From positions 1 through 15,040 of the forward strand of contig JACDAF010000246.1 in the NCBI GenBank assembly GCA_013695575.1: a stretch of DNA of 15,040 bases. The letters run 5' to 3'. The DNA comes from Chloroflexota bacterium (GTDB lineage: Bacteria; Chloroflexota; Limnocylindria; P2-11E). Shown one piece after another: positions 13,241 to 15,040 of this stretch. The notes under the pieces were generated by a model. That model was given only the letters and a program-made list of their open reading frames with translations. It did no database searches and was not told the origin of the DNA. Position numbers and translations under genes: made by a program. Numbering within the stretch: position 1 is the first letter of the stretch; every line of letters starts with the position of its first letter.

Positions 13241-14056
13241 GTGCCTCGTGCGATCGCCGACGGGATCGAGCTGTACTACGAGTCGCTTGGCGAAGGCACG
13301 CCGATCGTCTTCCAGGCGCACGACCATACCCCGTGGCTGTTCTTTCAGGCTCCGGTGTTCTCGCAGCGGTATCGCGTCCTCACGTATGACCGGCGCGGCA
13401 CCGGACGCTCGGAGAGCCCGCCGGGGGACTGGAGCGCCGCGGACCTCGCGCACGATCTCGCTGCGCTGCTCGACGCCATCGGGATCGAGCGCGCGATCAT
13501 CGCCGGCGGCTCGCTCGGCGGTGTGGTGACCGCGCAGTTCGGCCTCGACCATCCCGATCGGGCCCACGCGCTCGTGATCGGGCACACCGTCCCGTACCTG
13601 AACAGCCATGGCCGGGCCTGGCTCGAGGCCGAGATCCGGACGGCGCTCGAAGGCCGCCCGGCGATCCAGCTCCAGCCGCGCTCTGACGACGGCGAGAGCG
13701 AGGGGCCGCCGACGACCGATCCCGCGTTCGCCGCATCGCCGCTCGGGCGCATGGTCGCGAGCACCGGGACCGGGCTCGGCCGCAGTCCCGCGGACATCGC
13801 GCGGGCGATCGCGGTCCTGCGCCACTGGGATCAGCGTCCCCGGAAGCCGGAGCTCGCCAGGCTCACCGTGCCGACGCTCGTCATCGTCGGCGAGCGCGAG
13901 CCACGGCTCACCCTCGATGGCGCGCGCGAGTGGGCATCCTGGATCCCGGGCGCCGAGTTCGCGGTCCTGCCCGGCGCCCATCACGCCGCGCCGCGCGAGG
14001 CCGCACCGGCGTGGAACGCGGCGGTCCTGGCATTCCTCGAGCGGAACGGTCTCTGA
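13241..14056 (+). CDS. Alpha/beta hydrolase fold protein
   Basis: A 271-residue single-domain alpha/beta hydrolase (Abhydrolase_1-like), soluble. The order of elements is normal: YRVLTYDRRGTGRSE (44-58), the nucleophile elbow GGSLGG (89-94, Ser91) and a C-terminal LPGAHHAAPREA with His248 predicted catalytic. Two spots are unusual. The oxyanion loop, usually HG-x-P or similar, reads QAHDHTPWLFF (25-35), and the acid position in VGEREP carries Glu220 where most members have Asp. The fold alone does not reveal the substrate; esterase, lactonase, haloperoxidase-like and prolyl-peptidase activities all occur in this family. The GTG at 13241 is chosen because the TACGAT box lies 7 nt upstream and the protein then begins with the first strand (AIADGIELYYESLG). 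A longer frame upstream runs through the divergent dipeptidase gene. Confidence 0.88.
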   Translation: MPRAIADGIELYYESLGEGTPIVFQAHDHTPWLFFQAPVFSQRYRVLTYDRRGTGRSESPPGDWSAADLAHDLAALLDAIGIERAIIAGGSLGGVVTAQFGLDHPDRAHALVIGHTVPYLNSHGRAWLEAEIRTALEGRPAIQLQPRSDDGESEGPPTTDPAFAASPLGRMVASTGTGLGRSPADIARAIAVLRHWDQRPRKPELARLTVPTLVIVGEREPRLTLDGAREWASWIPGAEFAVLPGAHHAAPREAAPAWNAAVLAFLERNGL

Positions 14057-14101
14057 TGTCCGCACACGGGCCCCCGGGCCGGGCCGAGGATCACCGGACA
14101 T
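14056..14101. repeat. Spaced 7-bp inverted repeat with GC-rich core upstream of the ABC permease
   Basis: ATGTCCG (14056-14062) and CGGACAT (14095-14101) form a perfect inverted repeat with a 32-bp centre that itself holds a GGGCCC/CCGGGCC near-palindrome (about 14068-14085). It starts at the last base of the hydrolase stop codon and ends 6 bp before the permease -35 box. It could fold as a GC-rich terminator for the hydrolase, though there is no T-run, or be an operator for the sugar transporter. Neither is proven. Confidence 0.3.
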
Positions 14102-14107
14102 GTGGGC

Positions 14108-14135
14108 GTGACATGGCGGGACGGTGTGGCACGAT
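14108..14135 (+). promoter_or_regulatory. Promoter of the sugar ABC permease gene
   Basis: GTGACA (14108-14113, five of six bases of TTGACA) is 16 bp from CACGAT (14130-14135), which ends 6 nt before the GTG at 14142. No Shine-Dalgarno sequence is present, so a leaderless transcript is likely. This is the best -35/-10 pair in the window. Confidence 0.5.
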
Positions 14136-14141
14136 GCCGAC

Positions 14142-15032
14142 GTGACGCGCGGAGCCGGCAGGCAGGCGCGCGATGTCGGAACGGCCTTGCTGTTCCTGCT
14201 GCCCTCGCTGCTGCTCTTCACGGCGTTCGTCTTCTTCCCCCTGGGGAAGACGATCTACCTGAGCCTCTTCTTCACCTCGCCGCAGGGCAACCCGCGCGTT
14301 TTCGCGGGCCTCGATCAGTACCTCGAGCTCTTCGCCTCGCCGGTGTTCCACGCGGGGCTCGTTGCGACGTTCTGGTTCGTCGCGCTGTCGGTCCCCGCCG
14401 GGATCGCGCTCGCGCTGGTGCTGGCGACGCTCGCGAACCGCCGGGTCCGGGGGATCAACGTATTCCGCACGGCCATGGTCAGCACGATCGCGGTCTCCGC
14501 CGCCGTCGGCTCGCTCATCTGGCTCATGCTCTTCAATCCGAGCCTTGGGCTGCTGAACTACCTGCTGTCGCTCGTCGGTCTGCGCGGCCTCAACTGGCTC
14601 ACCGAGCCGAGCGTCGCGATCGTCGCCGTGTCGATCACCACGATCTGGCTCAGCCTCGGCTTCAGCATCATCATCCTGCTCGCCGGACTTCAGGGCGTCC
14701 CCGAGGAGCTGTACGAGGCGGCAAAGATCGACGGAGCTTCACCGGCGCTCATGTTCCAGCGCATCACCGTCCCCATGCTCACCCCGTTCCTCTTCTTCCT
14801 GCTCGTGGTGAACACGATCCACGTGTTCCAGGCGTTCACGCAGATCCACCTGCTCACGCGCGGGGGTCCTGTCGACGCGACGCGCACGCTCGTATACAGC
14901 ATCTATCTCGACGCGTTCCACAACTTCCAATTCGGCTACGCGAGTGCGCAGTCACTCGTGCTGTTCGCGATCATCCTCGTGCTCACCGTCATCCAATTCG
15001 CGTTCGTCGAGAAGCGCGTGCACTACCAATGA
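14142..15032 (+). CDS. Carbohydrate ABC transporter permease, MalF/UgpA type
   Basis: A 296-residue inner-membrane permease of a sugar ABC importer (binding-protein-dependent transport family). Six membrane segments are visible, roughly at 14-35, 72-97, 108-131, 157-182, 211-233 and 268-290. The EAA loop, which docks the ATPase, is EELYEAAKIDGASP...ITVPMLTP at 188-215. The GTG at 14142 is favoured by the promoter 6 nt upstream, and the protein then starts with a short basic tail (TRGAGRQAR) before the first span; an in-frame GTG 18 bp earlier would lie inside the -10 region. Relatives work with a second permease, a solute-binding protein and a MsmX/UgpC-like ATPase. The next gene starts in the stop codon (ATGA), as usual for the second permease. 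No binding-protein gene lies upstream here, so it would have to be downstream or elsewhere. The transported sugar is unknown. Confidence 0.93.
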   Translation: MTRGAGRQARDVGTALLFLLPSLLLFTAFVFFPLGKTIYLSLFFTSPQGNPRVFAGLDQYLELFASPVFHAGLVATFWFVALSVPAGIALALVLATLANRRVRGINVFRTAMVSTIAVSAAVGSLIWLMLFNPSLGLLNYLLSLVGLRGLNWLTEPSVAIVAVSITTIWLSLGFSIIILLAGLQGVPEELYEAAKIDGASPALMFQRITVPMLTPFLFFLLVVNTIHVFQAFTQIHLLTRGGPVDATRTLVYSIYLDAFHNFQFGYASAQSLVLFAIILVLTVIQFAFVEKRVHYQ

Positions 15033-15040
15033 GCGAGGGC
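15029..15040 (+). CDS. Start of the next gene, probably the second ABC permease (MalG/UgpE type), cut by the window edge
   Basis: An ATG overlaps the permease TGA as ATGA and reads M-S-E-G before the window ends. The arrangement is what paired sugar permease genes normally show. Only four codons are visible, so identity rests on context alone. Confidence 0.4.

Noticed and set aside
1..15040. Mobile elements, CRISPR, tRNA/rRNA genes, defence or secondary-metabolite systems
   Set aside because: No transposase, integrase, repeat array, RNA gene fold or toxin-antitoxin pair was recognised on either strand. The genes look like ordinary core and accessory metabolism.

Overview
The window is very GC-rich, densely coded bacterial chromosome with frequent GTG starts. 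No rRNA, tRNA, CRISPR array, transposase or phage gene was seen. Gene content fits a high-GC, possibly soil or freshwater lineage such as Chloroflexota (Limnocylindria-like) or a relative. It includes a PDZ-less S1C protease beside a MoxR/DUF58/VWA operon, a UDP-galactopyranose mutase pair, M19 and M20 dipeptidases and a sugar ABC permease. The phylum call is inference and weak. No single gene is decisive.

Layout, left to right. (1) 1-371 (+): the 3' end of a conserved protein of unknown function. (2) 397-2333 (-): a two-gene unit, a compact GH77 4-alpha-glucanotransferase followed by an alpha/beta esterase with a GTGA stop/start overlap. (3) 2444-6347 (+): a membrane-anchored trypsin-like protease, then MoxR ATPase, DUF58 protein and a Bat-type VWA membrane protein, tightly spaced. 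(4) 6497-8784 (+): a glycosyltransferase and UDP-galactopyranose mutase joined by an ATGA overlap, probably making a galactofuranose-containing glycan. (5) 8755-11222 (-): an M20 dipeptidase and a GH-A type glycosidase. The glycosidase ends tail-to-tail on, and 30 bp into, the mutase gene. (6) 11378-11530 (+): a 50-residue membrane peptide with a strong Shine-Dalgarno sequence, overlapping bcp by 4 bp. (7) 11527-13208 (-): an M19 membrane dipeptidase and a Bcp-type peroxiredoxin. (8) 13241-14056 (+): an alpha/beta hydrolase. (9) 14142 to the right edge (+): a MalF/UgpA-type sugar ABC permease, with the next gene starting at an ATGA overlap.

Two kinds of start are visible. Six starts (malQ, protease, M20, bcp, alpha/beta hydrolase, ABC permease) have a TAnnnT-like -10 box 6-8 nt before the start codon and no Shine-Dalgarno sequence, which implies leaderless mRNAs. 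Four others (MoxR, glycosyltransferase, small peptide, M19 dipeptidase) have clear purine-rich ribosome binding sites.

No clearly new defence or mobile system is present. The points most worth following are the leaderless start pattern, the altered metal motif of the M19 protein, the shortened GH77 enzyme, the 50-residue membrane peptide and the reduced protease-MoxR-DUF58-VWA module.
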